This document shows positions 8,390-17,141 of a stretch of 64,000 nucleotides of DNA, in pieces. Position 1 is the stretch's first letter. Each line of letters begins with the position of its first letter. The notes below the pieces were generated by a model. The model did no database searches, was not told the DNA's origin, and saw only the letters and a program-made list of their open reading frames with translations. The translations under genes and the position numbers were made by a program. Source of the stretch: Halorussus limi (GTDB taxonomy: Archaea; Halobacteriota; Halobacteria; Halobacteriales; Haladaptataceae); assembly GCF_023238205.1 (NCBI RefSeq), contig NZ_CP096659.1, positions 3,117,626-3,181,625 of the forward strand, written 5' to 3'.

Positions 8390-9513
8390 GACGACAGCAC
8401 CTCGTTGAGTTCCGAGACGGCGCGTCTCGTCTCGTCTTTCGTCCCGCAGGTGATGCGGATGCACTCGGGCAGGCCGAACGACGAGCAGTCGCGGACGATG
8501 ACGCCCCGGCGCTGGAGTTCGTCGGCCACTTCGCTCGCCGGGCCAGAACTCTCCGAGTTCTGGCTGGCTCTCGAATCGGACGATTCGAGAACGTCTCCGA
8601 CCTCCGCGAGGACGAAGTTGGCGTTGCTCTCCCACGTGGGGGCGTCCAGATGCTCGTACATGTACTCGCGCGCCCACGCGGCGGTCTCGACAGTCTTCTC
8701 GGCGTGGTCGTCGTCGTCCAGCGCGGCGAGTCCGGCCCGGCAGGCGATTTCGCTCGCGGCGAACGGCGTGTTGACGCGGGCGTAGGCGTCGGCCCACTCT
8801 TCGGGCACGACGCCGTAGCCGAGGCGCACGCCCGCCAGTCCGTGCACCTTAGAGAACGTCCGGAGGACCGCCACGTCGTCGCGCTCGTCGACGAGTTCGA
8901 CCGCGCTCGGACCGTCGTGGAACTCGCCGTAGGCCTCGTCCACGACGACGAGCGTGTCGTCGCCGGTCTCGTCGGCGATTTCCTCGACTGCGTCGAGTTC
9001 GAATCGCTTCCCGGTCGGGTTGTGGGGACTCGTGAGGTGGACGATTCGCTGGCCGGAGTAGTCGGCGAGGACGGTCTCGCTGTTCAGCGCGAAGCCTTCG
9101 TCTTTCGAGAGGTGATACTCCGCGACTTCGCCGTGGTGGAAGCGCGCGCTCATCCCGTAGTAGGCGAAGCCTGGGTCGGGCACCAGCACCTCGTCGCCGG
9201 GTTCGAGCGTCGCGCGAGCGAGGTAGTCGAGTACGCCGTCGCCGCCGTTTCCGAGCCAGATTTGGGCGGGCGAGACGCCCCACTCGTCGGCCAGTTCCTC
9301 CGTGAGGTCGGCGTGGGAGGCCTTGGGGTAGGAGCTAGCCGACGCGGCCGTCTCCCGAATGGCCTCGACCGCGGCCGGACTCGGGCCGAACGGGTTCTCG
9401 TTCGACGCGAGTTTCACGAGGTCGTCCGGGTCCAACCCGAGTTCGCGGGCGACCTCCTCGATGCCCCGCCCGGCCTGATACACGGTGTGCGAAGAGAGGT
9501 CCCGTGGTTCCAT
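8386..9513 (-). CDS. hisC: histidinol-phosphate aminotransferase
   Basis: 375 residues, PLP fold type I aminotransferase for the late step of histidine synthesis (imidazole acetol phosphate to histidinol phosphate). Visible motifs: substrate-binding SNENPFGPS near residue 38, NPTG at 165-168, VDEAYGEF at 191-198, and the PLP lysine Lys222 in RTFSKVHGLAGVRLGYG. First gene of a minus-strand operon with adenylate kinase and the phosphatidyltransferase. A TATA-like ccttaagac lies about 27 bases upstream of ATG 9513, suggesting leaderless expression. Confidence 0.93.
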   Translation of the reverse strand: MEPRDLSSHTVYQAGRGIEEVARELGLDPDDLVKLASNENPFGPSPAAVEAIRETAASASSYPKASHADLTEELADEWGVSPAQIWLGNGGDGVLDYLARATLEPGDEVLVPDPGFAYYGMSARFHHGEVAEYHLSKDEGFALNSETVLADYSGQRIVHLTSPHNPTGKRFELDAVEEIADETGDDTLVVVDEAYGEFHDGPSAVELVDERDDVAVLRTFSKVHGLAGVRLGYGVVPEEWADAYARVNTPFAASEIACRAGLAALDDDDHAEKTVETAAWAREYMYEHLDAPTWESNANFVLAEVGDVLESSDSRASQNSESSGPASEVADELQRRGVIVRDCSSFGLPECIRITCGTKDETRRAVSELNEVLSS

Positions 9514-9689
9514 GTGAGAGAGGTGTGGGCGACTTGCCTTAAGACTGCTTACCTCCGGTAGCGCGGGGGAGCGCCACCGAACCGGAACCGCCCGAAATCG
9601 AGGGGTCCCCGACGCCCGGCGGTATTTTTGTCAGAATCCGCCCAGTACACATAAGGAAAATCCTGTGGTCGTTACTGTGGGGAGACACA

Positions 9690-10898
9690 ATGTCACGAGA
9701 AAATCGAAACAACTGGGGCAGCCACGACGAGCGGAGCCACGAGCGCAGTTCGCAGGGCGAAGGTGACACACGAGGCGGCCGCTACTCGGCGGGTGGCCGA
9801 GAGCGAGGGGAGTCCGGGCGACGACACCAGGGTGGTCAGCAGGATATGCCGGGCCAGCACCAGACGGGTCAGCATCAGCAGACTGGTCAGCATCAACAGT
9901 CCGGTCAGCAGGACACCCAATACGGAAGCAACCGTCAGCGACAGGGTGGCCACCAGCAGTCCGGTCAGCACCAGCAGTCCGGTCAGCACCAGCAGTCCGG
10001 TCAGCACCAGCAGTCCGGTCAGCACCACCAGACGGGGCAGCACCAGACCGGCCACGACCAGCAATCCGGTCAGCATCAGCAGACCGGCCACCACCAAACT
10101 GGTCAGCACCAGATGGGCGGCCGCGACATCCAAGAGCAGGGCCACCACCAGCAGACCGGTGGCCAGCACGGAAGCCACCAGCAGAGCAACCGATACGGAA
10201 ACCAGCGCGGCCAGCAGGGTAGCCAGCACCAGCAGGGTGGCCAGCACCACCAGGGCGGCCAGCACCAGCAGACCGGCCAGCACCAGCAGGGCGGCCGCCA
10301 TCAGAGTAGTCAGCGCCACGAGGTCGGACAGAATCAGGGTCGAGGACAGAGTCGCCAGCAGAGCGACGTCCACGAACTGAGCCAGCACGGCGGAAGCGGC
10401 GGCCAGTACACCGGCCACGACCAGCAGTCCGGCCAACAGACGGGCCAGCACGGCGGTCAGCCCACCAGCCACCAGACCAGCCAGCACCAGCAGTTCGGGA
10501 GCGACCAGCAGACCGGTCAACAGACGGGTCAGCACGGCGGCCAGCACCAGACAGGTCAGCACGAACGCTCGGGGCAACACCAGACTGGCCAACACGGTCA
10601 GACCGGTCAGCACCAGACCGGCGGCCAGCACCAGACCGACCAGTACGGGCAGACTACCGGCCAACGTGGCCAGACCGGTCGTCACCAGCAGTCCGGCCAG
10701 CAGACGGGCCAGCACCAGCAGGGCGGCCAACACGACCAGACCGGCCGCGAGCAGGGCCAGAACCAGTACGGCGGGAGTTCCGAGAGCGGATTCAGTCCGG
10801 TCCAGCAGACCATGATGCGCGGTCAGGAACGTCACGGCCGCCAGAGCGAACAGACCCGCGACGACGAGGAGTCGTCCCGGCGTCGCGGCGGCCGATAG
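9690..10898 (+). CDS. Gln/His/Gly-rich tandem-repeat protein, intrinsically disordered
   Basis: 402 residues, no signal peptide or membrane helix. The N-terminal ~45 residues are charged and Arg/Glu/Ser/Gly-rich. Residues ~46-365 are made almost entirely of short units such as GQHQQSGQ, GQHQQTGQ and GQHQTG. The C-terminal ~40 residues are charged again (GFSPVQQTMMRGQ, ending RRRGGR). Its lack of hydrophobic core and low acidity are highly unusual for a halophile. A GGGGAG Shine-Dalgarno-like stretch is 6 bases before the ATG. Possible roles (condensate former, matrix protein, metal binder through the many His) are speculation. A 380-residue Leu/Val/Ala-rich frame on the opposite strand is a shadow of the CAG/CAC repeats. 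Confidence 0.75.
   Translation: MSRENRNNWGSHDERSHERSSQGEGDTRGGRYSAGGRERGESGRRHQGGQQDMPGQHQTGQHQQTGQHQQSGQQDTQYGSNRQRQGGHQQSGQHQQSGQHQQSGQHQQSGQHHQTGQHQTGHDQQSGQHQQTGHHQTGQHQMGGRDIQEQGHHQQTGGQHGSHQQSNRYGNQRGQQGSQHQQGGQHHQGGQHQQTGQHQQGGRHQSSQRHEVGQNQGRGQSRQQSDVHELSQHGGSGGQYTGHDQQSGQQTGQHGGQPTSHQTSQHQQFGSDQQTGQQTGQHGGQHQTGQHERSGQHQTGQHGQTGQHQTGGQHQTDQYGQTTGQRGQTGRHQQSGQQTGQHQQGGQHDQTGREQGQNQYGGSSESGFSPVQQTMMRGQERHGRQSEQTRDDEESSRRRGGR
9951..10022 (+). repeat. four perfect 18-bp tandem repeats
   Basis: The unit caccagcagtccggtcag occurs four times head to tail without a mismatch, encoding HQQSGQ each time. It is the most homogeneous part of a degenerate repeat array spanning about 9.83-10.77 kb. 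Identity at synonymous positions points to recent expansion. Confidence 0.95.
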
Positions 10899-10948
10899 AA
10901 CGGTCGACCGTCACCATCGCCCGCAGTACCGACCGAGTCGCTCGAATC

Positions 10949-10959
10949 CGTCTTTTTTC
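10949..10959 (+). terminator. T-tract downstream of the repeat protein
   Basis: cgtcttttttc about 50 bases after the stop codon at 10898, a plausible archaeal transcription terminator. Confidence 0.4.
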
Positions 10960-11110
10960 GAACGCCGCGCCGACGACGATAGACGTTAGCACTAATGCCG
11001 TCCGGGGCCGACGTTGAGTCGGGAATGGGAATGTACACGCGATTTACTACCGGAAGTCGGAGCGAAGCGTGTCGGGGAGGGGAACGTCGGGTCGAGTTGG
11101 GTGGTGCGCG

Positions 11111-12787
11111 ATGAGTGACGCGCCCGAAACCGACCGCGACGTAACGACGCCGGCGCGACGCGAGGGCGTCGACTACGACGAACTCGAATCCCTGCTCGGC
11201 GACCAGGTAATCGGACGTGAGACCCACCTCAACGCCGAGGGGTTCGTCGTTCGCCCGGACGCCGTGGAGTCGGTCCTCCGGACGCTCAAGCACGAGGCCG
11301 GGTTCGACCACCTCTCGCTGCTCACCGCCCAGGAGTACGAGGACCGCTACGAGAGCATCTACCACCTGACGAAGTACGACGACCGGACCCAAGAGGTCAG
11401 CGTGGTCGTGCCGACCAACAAGGACAATCCGTGGAACGAGTCGGCGGCGTCGGTGTACAAGACGGCGGAGTGGCACGAGCGCGAGGCCTACGACTTGGTG
11501 GGTATCGATTACGAGAACCACCCGGACCTCCGGCGCATCCTCCTGCCCGAGACGTGGCAGGGCCACCCGCTGAGCCTCGAATACGACCAGGACAAGCCCC
11601 AAGTCGTCTCGCTGAAAGAGCACGTCAACCCGCTTGCGAACAGTTCGGACGAGACGACCGAGTCGGACACGATGTTCCTGAACATCGGTCCCCACCACCC
11701 TGCGACCCACGGCGTGCTCCACCTCAAGACGGTGTTGGACGGCGAGCAGGTCGCGGCCGTCGAACCCGACATCGGCTACCTCCACCGCTGCGAGGAGCAG
11801 ATGTGCCAGAGCTGTAACTACCGCTACCAGATTATGCCCTACCCCGACCGGTGGGACTACACCGCCAACATGCCGAACGAGTGGGCGTACGCTCGGGTGG
11901 CGGAGGACCTGAACGACATCGAGGTGCCCGAGTACGCCCAAGTCATCCGGACGATGGCGGTCGAGTTGGCCCGCATCATGGGCCACATGCTCGCGCTCGG
12001 GACCTTCGCGCTCGACGTGTACGGCGACTTCACGGCCATCTTCATGTACGCCATCCGGGACCGGGAAATCGTCCAGAACATCTTGGAGGACCTCACCGGC
12101 CAGCGCATGATGTTCAACTACTTCCGGTTGGGTGGCGTGGTCTGGGACCTGCCCGAACCCCGCGACGAGTTCTTCGACAAGATTCGGGACTTCCTCGACG
12201 GCCTGCCAGAGCGCATCGAGGAGTACCACGCCATGATGACCGAGAACGAAATCTTCCAGAAGCGGACGGTCGATACCGGAGTCATCGACGCCGAGACCGC
12301 CAAGGACTACGGCTGTACAGGTCCGGTCGCCCGCGGGTCGGGCGTCGATTACGACGTGCGCCGCGACGACCCCTACGGCTACTACGACGAACTCGACTGG
12401 GAGGTCGTCACCGAACCCTACGGGGACAACTACTCGCGCGTGTTGGTCCGCATGCAGGAGGTCGAGGAGTCCGCGAAAATTATCGGTCAATGCGTCGACA
12501 TCCTGGAGGACTGGCCGGAAGAGGAGCGCAACATCCAGTCGAACGTTCCCCGGACACTCAAGCCCGACCCCGACACCGAAATCTATCGCTCCGTCGAGAT
12601 AGCGAAGGGCGAACTCGGCATCTACATCCGGTCGGACGGGACCAACCAGCCGGCACGGTTCAAGATTCGGAGCCCCTGTTTCAACAACCTCCACGCGTTG
12701 GGAGAGATGGCCGAGGGCGAGTACGTCCCCGACCTCGTGGCCGCGCTGGGGAGTCTGGACATCGTGCTGGGGTCTGTGGACCGGTAG
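11111..12787 (+). CDS. nuoCD: NADH dehydrogenase-like (complex I) subunit CD fusion
   Basis: 558 residues from ATG 11111 (MSDAPETDRD). The first ~190 residues are the NuoC (30 kDa) domain, with the signature around EWHEREAYDLVGIDYENHPD and RRILLPETWQGHPL. After a linker comes the full NuoD (49 kDa) domain: NIGPHHPATHG, PYPDRWDY, and the C-terminal quinone-pocket motif GSLDIVLGSVDR. In haloarchaea, as in other archaea, the complex lacks the NADH-input module and probably oxidises ferredoxin or another donor. No other nuo gene is in the window: flanks are the repeat protein and a convergent SHOCT gene. The region EEQMCQSCNYRY carries extra cysteines. Confidence 0.92.
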   Translation: MSDAPETDRDVTTPARREGVDYDELESLLGDQVIGRETHLNAEGFVVRPDAVESVLRTLKHEAGFDHLSLLTAQEYEDRYESIYHLTKYDDRTQEVSVVVPTNKDNPWNESAASVYKTAEWHEREAYDLVGIDYENHPDLRRILLPETWQGHPLSLEYDQDKPQVVSLKEHVNPLANSSDETTESDTMFLNIGPHHPATHGVLHLKTVLDGEQVAAVEPDIGYLHRCEEQMCQSCNYRYQIMPYPDRWDYTANMPNEWAYARVAEDLNDIEVPEYAQVIRTMAVELARIMGHMLALGTFALDVYGDFTAIFMYAIRDREIVQNILEDLTGQRMMFNYFRLGGVVWDLPEPRDEFFDKIRDFLDGLPERIEEYHAMMTENEIFQKRTVDTGVIDAETAKDYGCTGPVARGSGVDYDVRRDDPYGYYDELDWEVVTEPYGDNYSRVLVRMQEVEESAKIIGQCVDILEDWPEEERNIQSNVPRTLKPDPDTEIYRSVEIAKGELGIYIRSDGTNQPARFKIRSPCFNNLHALGEMAEGEYVPDLVAALGSLDIVLGSVDR

Positions 12788-12792
12788 CGCTG

Positions 12793-13263
12793 CTACTGTC
12801 CGGCCGAGTCGAGTTCCGCGTCGCGGGTCGCACGACGACCGCCCGACCGTTCGACCGAATCGGCGTCGGACCGGTCGGGCGCGTCGTCGGACGCCGCCAT
12901 CAGGTCGTCGAGCCGTCGCTCGAACTCGTCTCGGTCTATCTCTCCCGCGGCGTATCGCCGTTTCAGCGTCTCTACAGGACGCTCGCCGCGCGAGTCGTCA
13001 GGTCGAGTCAGGCCCGAATCGGGAGCGAACACCGTCGTCGTTGCGACGACCGGAAGGAGCAGGGTTAAGGTGCCGAACAGGAGCGCGAGCAGGTTGTAGA
13101 CGATTCCGCTCTTCACTCCCGAGACGATAGCGAACGTCGCGTAGAGCGAGAGCATGGCTCCGACTGCCGCCAGTCCGGCGACGCGACGCCGCCACCGACG
13201 GCTATCCGGAGTGTATCTCGCCAGCGGTCTCGGAAGACCGGAGGTATCGACGGGCGGGCTCAT
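12793..13263 (-). CDS. SHOCT-domain membrane protein
   Basis: 156 residues. Two hydrophobic segments at about residues 28-48 and 53-78 anchor it in the membrane. A cytoplasmic SHOCT motif follows (VETLKRRYAAGEIDRDEFERRLDDL), then a charged tail. SHOCT domains are short helical modules thought to mediate oligomerisation; the protein's task is unknown. Convergent with nuoCD, the stops being 5 bases apart. Confidence 0.8.
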   Translation of the reverse strand: MSPPVDTSGLPRPLARYTPDSRRWRRRVAGLAAVGAMLSLYATFAIVSGVKSGIVYNLLALLFGTLTLLLPVVATTTVFAPDSGLTRPDDSRGERPVETLKRRYAAGEIDRDEFERRLDDLMAASDDAPDRSDADSVERSGGRRATRDAELDSAGQ

Positions 13264-13388
13264 GTCAGTTGTCGCATCTCATATCAGTTTGAAACGCCTT
13301 TCGGTGAGCGCGGGACGGGTCGAGACGAACGGTCGGCGTCCTCTATCGAGGCCACAATAGCCTTGCCCGACCTTGCCGTGGCACCTCT

Positions 13389-14354
13389 ATGGTCGAACTC
13401 GGCTACACACTCTCCAGCGAAGAGCACGGCCCGACCGACCTCGTGAACCACGCGGTCAGCGCCGAAGAACACGGCTTCGACTTCGCCTCCATCTCGGACC
13501 ACTTCCACCCGTGGATAGGCCAGCAGGGGCACGCGCCGTTCGTGTGGTCCACGCTCGGCGGTATCGCCGCGGCGACCGACGACTTGGACGTCGGCGTCGG
13601 CGTGACCTGTCCCATCATCCGGTATCCGCCCGCGCTCCTCGCGCAGGCGACGGCGACGGTGGCCAAGATGTTCGAGGACTCCGACCAGCAGTTCTACTTC
13701 GGGGTGGGCACGGGCGAGAACCTGAACGAACACGTCCTCGGCGACCACTGGCCGCCCCACCGCGTCCGACTCGACATGCTCGAAGAGGCCGTGGACGTGA
13801 TTCGGAAGCTCTGGACCGGCGAGATGGTCAGCCACCACGGCGACCACTACACCGTCGAGAACGCGAGACTGTTCACGCTGCCCGACGAGAACCCGCCGCT
13901 CTGCGTCTCGGCGTACGGCGAACAGACCGCGAGACACGCCGCCGACTTCGGCGACGGCTTCTGGTCGGTCGGACCTCAGGACGTGGTCGAGACGTTCGAA
14001 GAGGAGGGCGGAGAGGGGCCGAAGTTCAGCCAGTTGACGGTCTGCTACGCCGACGACGAGGACGAGGCGGTCGAGACCGCCTACGAGTACTGGCCCAACA
14101 GTCTCCTGCCGGGCCAACTCGCCACCGAACTCGCCACGCCGAAGTTCTTCGAGCAGGCCTGCCAGATGGTCGAGAAAGAGGACGTGCGCGAGGCCGACAG
14201 CATCGTGACCGACCCCGACCCGCAGACCCACGTCGAGAGCGTCCAAGAGTTCATCGACGCGGGTTACGACCACGTCTACGTCCATCAAATCGGAGCGGAG
14301 CAGGAGAGGGCGATGGAGTTCTACGAGGAGAACGTCCTGCCCGAGTTCCGGTAG
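13389..14354 (+). CDS. F420-dependent LLM-class oxidoreductase (G6PDH-like, TIGR03557 type)
   Basis: 321 residues, a TIM-barrel luciferase-like monooxygenase family member. Residues expected for coenzyme F420-dependent dehydrogenases are present: ISDHFHPW near residue 38, FYFGVGTGENLNEH near 107, and GDGFWSVGP near 190. It begins at ATG 13389 (MVELGYTLSSEEHG), the usual N-terminus of the F420 glucose-6-phosphate-dehydrogenase-like subgroup. The substrate in haloarchaea is not known from sequence. Monocistronic. Confidence 0.88.
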   Translation: MVELGYTLSSEEHGPTDLVNHAVSAEEHGFDFASISDHFHPWIGQQGHAPFVWSTLGGIAAATDDLDVGVGVTCPIIRYPPALLAQATATVAKMFEDSDQQFYFGVGTGENLNEHVLGDHWPPHRVRLDMLEEAVDVIRKLWTGEMVSHHGDHYTVENARLFTLPDENPPLCVSAYGEQTARHAADFGDGFWSVGPQDVVETFEEEGGEGPKFSQLTVCYADDEDEAVETAYEYWPNSLLPGQLATELATPKFFEQACQMVEKEDVREADSIVTDPDPQTHVESVQEFIDAGYDHVYVHQIGAEQERAMEFYEENVLPEFR

Positions 14355-14495
14355 TCGCGTCGCCCGGTCGTCGCGTCGCCCTCGCCTTCCCACTGCGGGG
14401 ACCGCCTCTCCGCGCCTGGTCCACTCGGTTCGGAGGGTCAAAGGCGCGTTTGACTCACCGGCGGGTTTACGGTGGTAGAATATGACAGCTACGCT

Positions 14496-15455
14496 ATGGC
14501 ACGCGACACGAGACGGTGGCTGCTCGCGCTGGCGCTGGCCTCGCTGGTCGTCCTCGCGGGGTGTTCCGGCAGCGGTAACGACGCCGCGATGCAGGCGACT
14601 GCCGGCGGGAACCCGGACCTCTCGAACGAGGAGAAGGCGACCCAGAGCGGTGGCGGCGGTGGCGCTAACTCGAACGGTAACGCGGTGCAGGCTCAGAACC
14701 GGGCGCTGATTCGGACCGGCACGGTCGAGGTGACGGTGAACGACTACGACGCCGCCCGGCGGAATCTCTCGCGGGAGGTCGAGCGACTCGGCGGATTCGT
14801 CAGCGACTCCACTCAGCAGGTCAACAAGCGCGGCAACCGGACGTGGACGACCGGAGAACTCGTCCTCCGGGTCCCGAAGGACAACTTCTCCGCGCTCATT
14901 TCGCGGGCCAAGCAGACCGGTCAGGTCCGCGAGGCCAGCACCAGCACGAAGGACGTGACGAAGAAACTGGTGGACCTCGAGGCCCGACTCCAGAACCTGA
15001 AGGCCCAACGCCAAAAGCTGCGCGACCTCTACGCGGCGGCCAACGACACAGAGAACGTCCTCGAAATTCAGAAGCGACTCTCGGAGGTCCAGTCCGAAAT
15101 CGAGCGACTCGAAGCGCGGCGCAAGTCGTTGAACCGGAAGGTCGCCTACTCGACGCTGACGGTCCGCCTGAACGAGCGCCCGCCAGAGGGACCCTCGACC
15201 TCCGACACCGAGTCGTGGTACGACACCGGACTGCTCTCGGCGTTCGTCTCGTCGGCCCACGGCGTCGTAGTCGTCGCGCGGGGCCTCGCGGTCGGCTTGG
15301 CGTACGGTCTCCCGTACGTTCTCGCCTTCGGGCTTCCGGTCGCCGGCGTGGTCGCGTTCTGGCGGCGACGGCGCTCTGACGACTCGGCGGGCGCGGACCT
15401 CCCCGACGCGCCCGACTCGGGAGACTCCGGAGACGCCGCCGAGGAAGACGGCTGA
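14496..15455 (+). CDS. DUF4349 domain lipoprotein
   Basis: 319 residues from ATG 14496 (an in-frame GTG at 14472 is less likely). The signal peptide ends in the lipobox LAGC (Cys19), so it is probably lipid-anchored at the outer face. The DUF4349 domain (RTGTVEVTVNDYDAARR onward) includes a long coiled coil (KLVDLEARLQNLKAQRQKL, then EIERLEARRKSL) and is followed by a C-terminal membrane helix (VVARGLAVGLAYGLPYVLAF) and an Arg-rich stop-transfer. Double anchoring suggests a cell-envelope structural or sensing role. Function unproven. Confidence 0.82.
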   Translation: MARDTRRWLLALALASLVVLAGCSGSGNDAAMQATAGGNPDLSNEEKATQSGGGGGANSNGNAVQAQNRALIRTGTVEVTVNDYDAARRNLSREVERLGGFVSDSTQQVNKRGNRTWTTGELVLRVPKDNFSALISRAKQTGQVREASTSTKDVTKKLVDLEARLQNLKAQRQKLRDLYAAANDTENVLEIQKRLSEVQSEIERLEARRKSLNRKVAYSTLTVRLNERPPEGPSTSDTESWYDTGLLSAFVSSAHGVVVVARGLAVGLAYGLPYVLAFGLPVAGVVAFWRRRRSDDSAGADLPDAPDSGDSGDAAEEDG

Positions 15456-15522
15456 GGCCACGTTGACTCCGCCTTTCGTTCCACGGATTTCGAGCGGTCT
15501 CCCAAGCGGTCAATCCCGGCAG

Positions 15523-15531
15523 TTTTTATTA
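15523..15531 (+). promoter_or_regulatory. TATA box upstream of rnj leader
   Basis: tttttatta stands out in GC-rich sequence. Transcription would start near 15550-15555, giving a leader of about 235 bases, long for a haloarchaeal mRNA. Confidence 0.5.
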
Positions 15532-15538
15532 CCGGGGC

Positions 15539-15772
15539 GCGTAAAGCCCCCATAGACCGATAGCTCGGGGGTACGTGGCCTCGCCACCGCGGGGTCCGAC
15601 CGATGGCTGTAAGACGCCGCGGCGGGACCTCGTCGCCCCGAGCAGGTTTACGTGCGTACGGACGCCACCCGACGCGGCTTTGCCACGGAACCGGCGCGGC
15701 TTCGCCCCGGCACGACGGCGAGGCCCGAAGTGGAACCGCGGCGTGGCACTGCCGCGACCGGTGGCTTTGCGT
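15539..15772 (+). ncRNA. candidate structured RNA: rnj 5' leader or independent RNA
   Basis: Seen in the sequence: an 8-bp perfect stem pairs 15563-15570 (gctcgggg) with 15636-15643. Inside it are a 5-bp hairpin at 15575-15587 (gtggc-ctc-gccac) and an 8-bp stem of 15590-15597 with 15625-15632 containing one G-U pair. A further hairpin lies at 15691-15710 and a 6-bp perfect hairpin at 15737-15756. The ends 15539-15548 and 15763-15772 can form a 10-bp closing stem with two G-U pairs. The closing stem would be lost if transcription starts at ~15552 as the TATA box suggests, so it needs readthrough or another promoter. I find no RNase P, SRP, 5S or tRNA signatures. Function inferred only from position. 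Confidence 0.45.
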
Positions 15773-15775
15773 ACA

Positions 15776-15783
15776 TAAGGTGA
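15776..15783 (+). promoter_or_regulatory. Shine-Dalgarno site of rnj
   Basis: taaggtga, with six bases matching the anti-SD of 16S rRNA, ends 4 bases before the ATG at 15788. Its presence supports translation from a leadered transcript. Confidence 0.65.
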
Positions 15784-15787
15784 AACT

Positions 15788-17140
15788 ATGGAAATCGAAA
15801 TTGCAACCATCGGCGGTTACGAAGAAGTCGGACGGCAGTGTACTGCCGTGCGCGCAGGCGACGACGTTGTCATCTTCGACATGGGGCTGAACCTCTCGAA
15901 GGTTCTCCTCCACGACAACGTCGAGACAGAGAAACTGCACAGTCTGGACCTCATCGACATGGGGGCCATCCCGGACGACCGCGTGATGTCGGACCTCGAA
16001 GGCGACGTGCAGGCCATCGTTCCGACTCACGGTCACCTCGACCACATCGGCGCCATCAGCAAACTGGCGCACCGGTACAACGCGCCGGTCGTCGCCTCGC
16101 CCTACACCATCGAACTGGTCAAACAGCAGATTCAGGGCGAGCAGAAGTTCGGCGTCGAGAACGACCTCGTGAAGATGGAGGCGGGCGAGACGATGTCCAT
16201 CGGCGACTCCGGACAGGTCGAGTTGGAGTTCGTCAACGTGACCCACTCTATCATCGACGCCATCAACCCGGTCCTCCACACGCCCGAGGGCGCGGTCGTC
16301 TACGGTCTCGACAAGCGCATGGACCACACGCCGGTCCTCGGCGACCCCATCGACATGAAGCGGTTCCGCGAAATCGGTCGCGAGGGCGAGGGCGTCCTCT
16401 GTTACATCGAGGACTGCACCAACGCGGGCCGGAAGGGACGCACGCCGAGCGAGGCGGTCGCTCGACGGCACCTCAAGGACGTGATGACCTCCATCGAGGA
16501 CTACGACGGCGGCATCGTGGCGACGACGTTCTCCAGCCAAATCGCCCGCGTCAAGAGCATCGTCGAGTTCGCGCAGGAGATTGGCCGCGAACCCGTCCTG
16601 CTCGGCCGGTCGATGGAGAAGTACTCGGGCACCGCGGAGCGACTCGACTTCGTCGACTTCCCCGAGGACATGGGGATGTTCGGCCACCGCAAGTCCGTGG
16701 ACCGGACCTTCAAGCGGATCATGAAGGAGGGCAAGGAGAACTACCTCCCCATCGTCACCGGTCATCAGGGCGAACCCCGCGCGATGCTCACCCGGATGGG
16801 CCGCGGCGAGACGCCCTACGAACTGGAGAACGGCGACAAGGTCATCTTCTCGGCCCGCGTGATTCCGGAACCGACCAACGAGGGCCAGCGCTACCAGTCC
16901 GAGCGCCTCCTGAAGATGCAGGGCGCGCGCATCTACGACGACATCCACGTGTCGGGCCACCTCCGCGAGGAGGGCCACTACGAGATGATAGACGCGCTCC
17001 AGCCACAGAACATCATCCCGGCCCACCAAGACATGAAAGGGTTCGCGCCCTACGTGAGCCTGTGTGAGAGTCAGGGCTACAAACTTGGTCGCGACCTCCA
17101 CGTGACGAGCAACGGCAACATCATCCAACTCGTCGAGTAA
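15788..17140 (+). CDS. rnj: archaeal ribonuclease J
   Basis: 450 residues, metallo-beta-lactamase/beta-CASP nuclease. The zinc motif HGHLDH (His81, His83, Asp85, His86) is intact, with later beta-CASP motifs such as [13 protein letters not shown] and QNIIPAHQ. Family knowledge: aRNase J is a 5'-3' exoribonuclease acting in RNA decay and maturation. It is followed after one base by idsA, an arrangement seen in mevalonate-pathway gene clusters of archaea. The gene has a long structured leader and an SD site, unlike most genes here. Confidence 0.93.
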   Translation: MEIEIATIGGYEEVGRQCTAVRAGDDVVIFDMGLNLSKVLLHDNVETEKLHSLDLIDMGAIPDDRVMSDLEGDVQAIVPTHGHLDHIGAISKLAHRYNAPVVASPYTIELVKQQIQGEQKFGVENDLVKMEAGETMSIGDSGQVELEFVNVTHSIIDAINPVLHTPEGAVVYGLDKRMDHTPVLGDPIDMKRFREIGREGEGVLCYIEDCTNAGRKGRTPSEAVARRHLKDVMTSIEDYDGGIVATTFSSQIARVKSIVEFAQEIGREPVLLGRSMEKYSGTAERLDFVDFPEDMGMFGHRKSVDRTFKRIMKEGKENYLPIVTGHQGEPRAMLTRMGRGETPYELENGDKVIFSARVIPEPTNEGQRYQSERLLKMQGARIYDDIHVSGHLREEGHYEMIDALQPQNIIPAHQDMKGFAPYVSLCESQGYKLGRDLHVTSNGNIIQLVE

Positions 17141-17141
17141 C

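Larger units (their letters stand above)
15456..15787 (+). other. 332-base gap before rnj: promoter plus structured leader
   Basis: No credible gene. It holds a TATA element at 15523-15531, a long series of complementary segments described in the separate RNA entry, and a Shine-Dalgarno site directly before rnj. Short frames on both strands lack haloarchaeal codon use and look accidental. Confidence 0.7.

Noticed and set aside
9693-10835. 380-codon Leu/Val/Ala-rich frame opposite the repeat protein
   Set aside because: It is the mirror of CAG/CAC/GGC codons, giving only Leu, Val, Ala and Thr; no start signal or domain. The plus-strand frame has charged, non-repeat ends and a ribosome site.
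15539-15772. Interpretation of the rnj leader as RNase P RNA, SRP RNA, 5S rRNA or tRNA
   Set aside because: Too short for haloarchaeal RNase P or SRP RNA, and their diagnostic motifs (GAGGAAAGUCC, the GGAAGGGAGCA-type helix 8 loop, T-loop GTTCGAAT) are absent.
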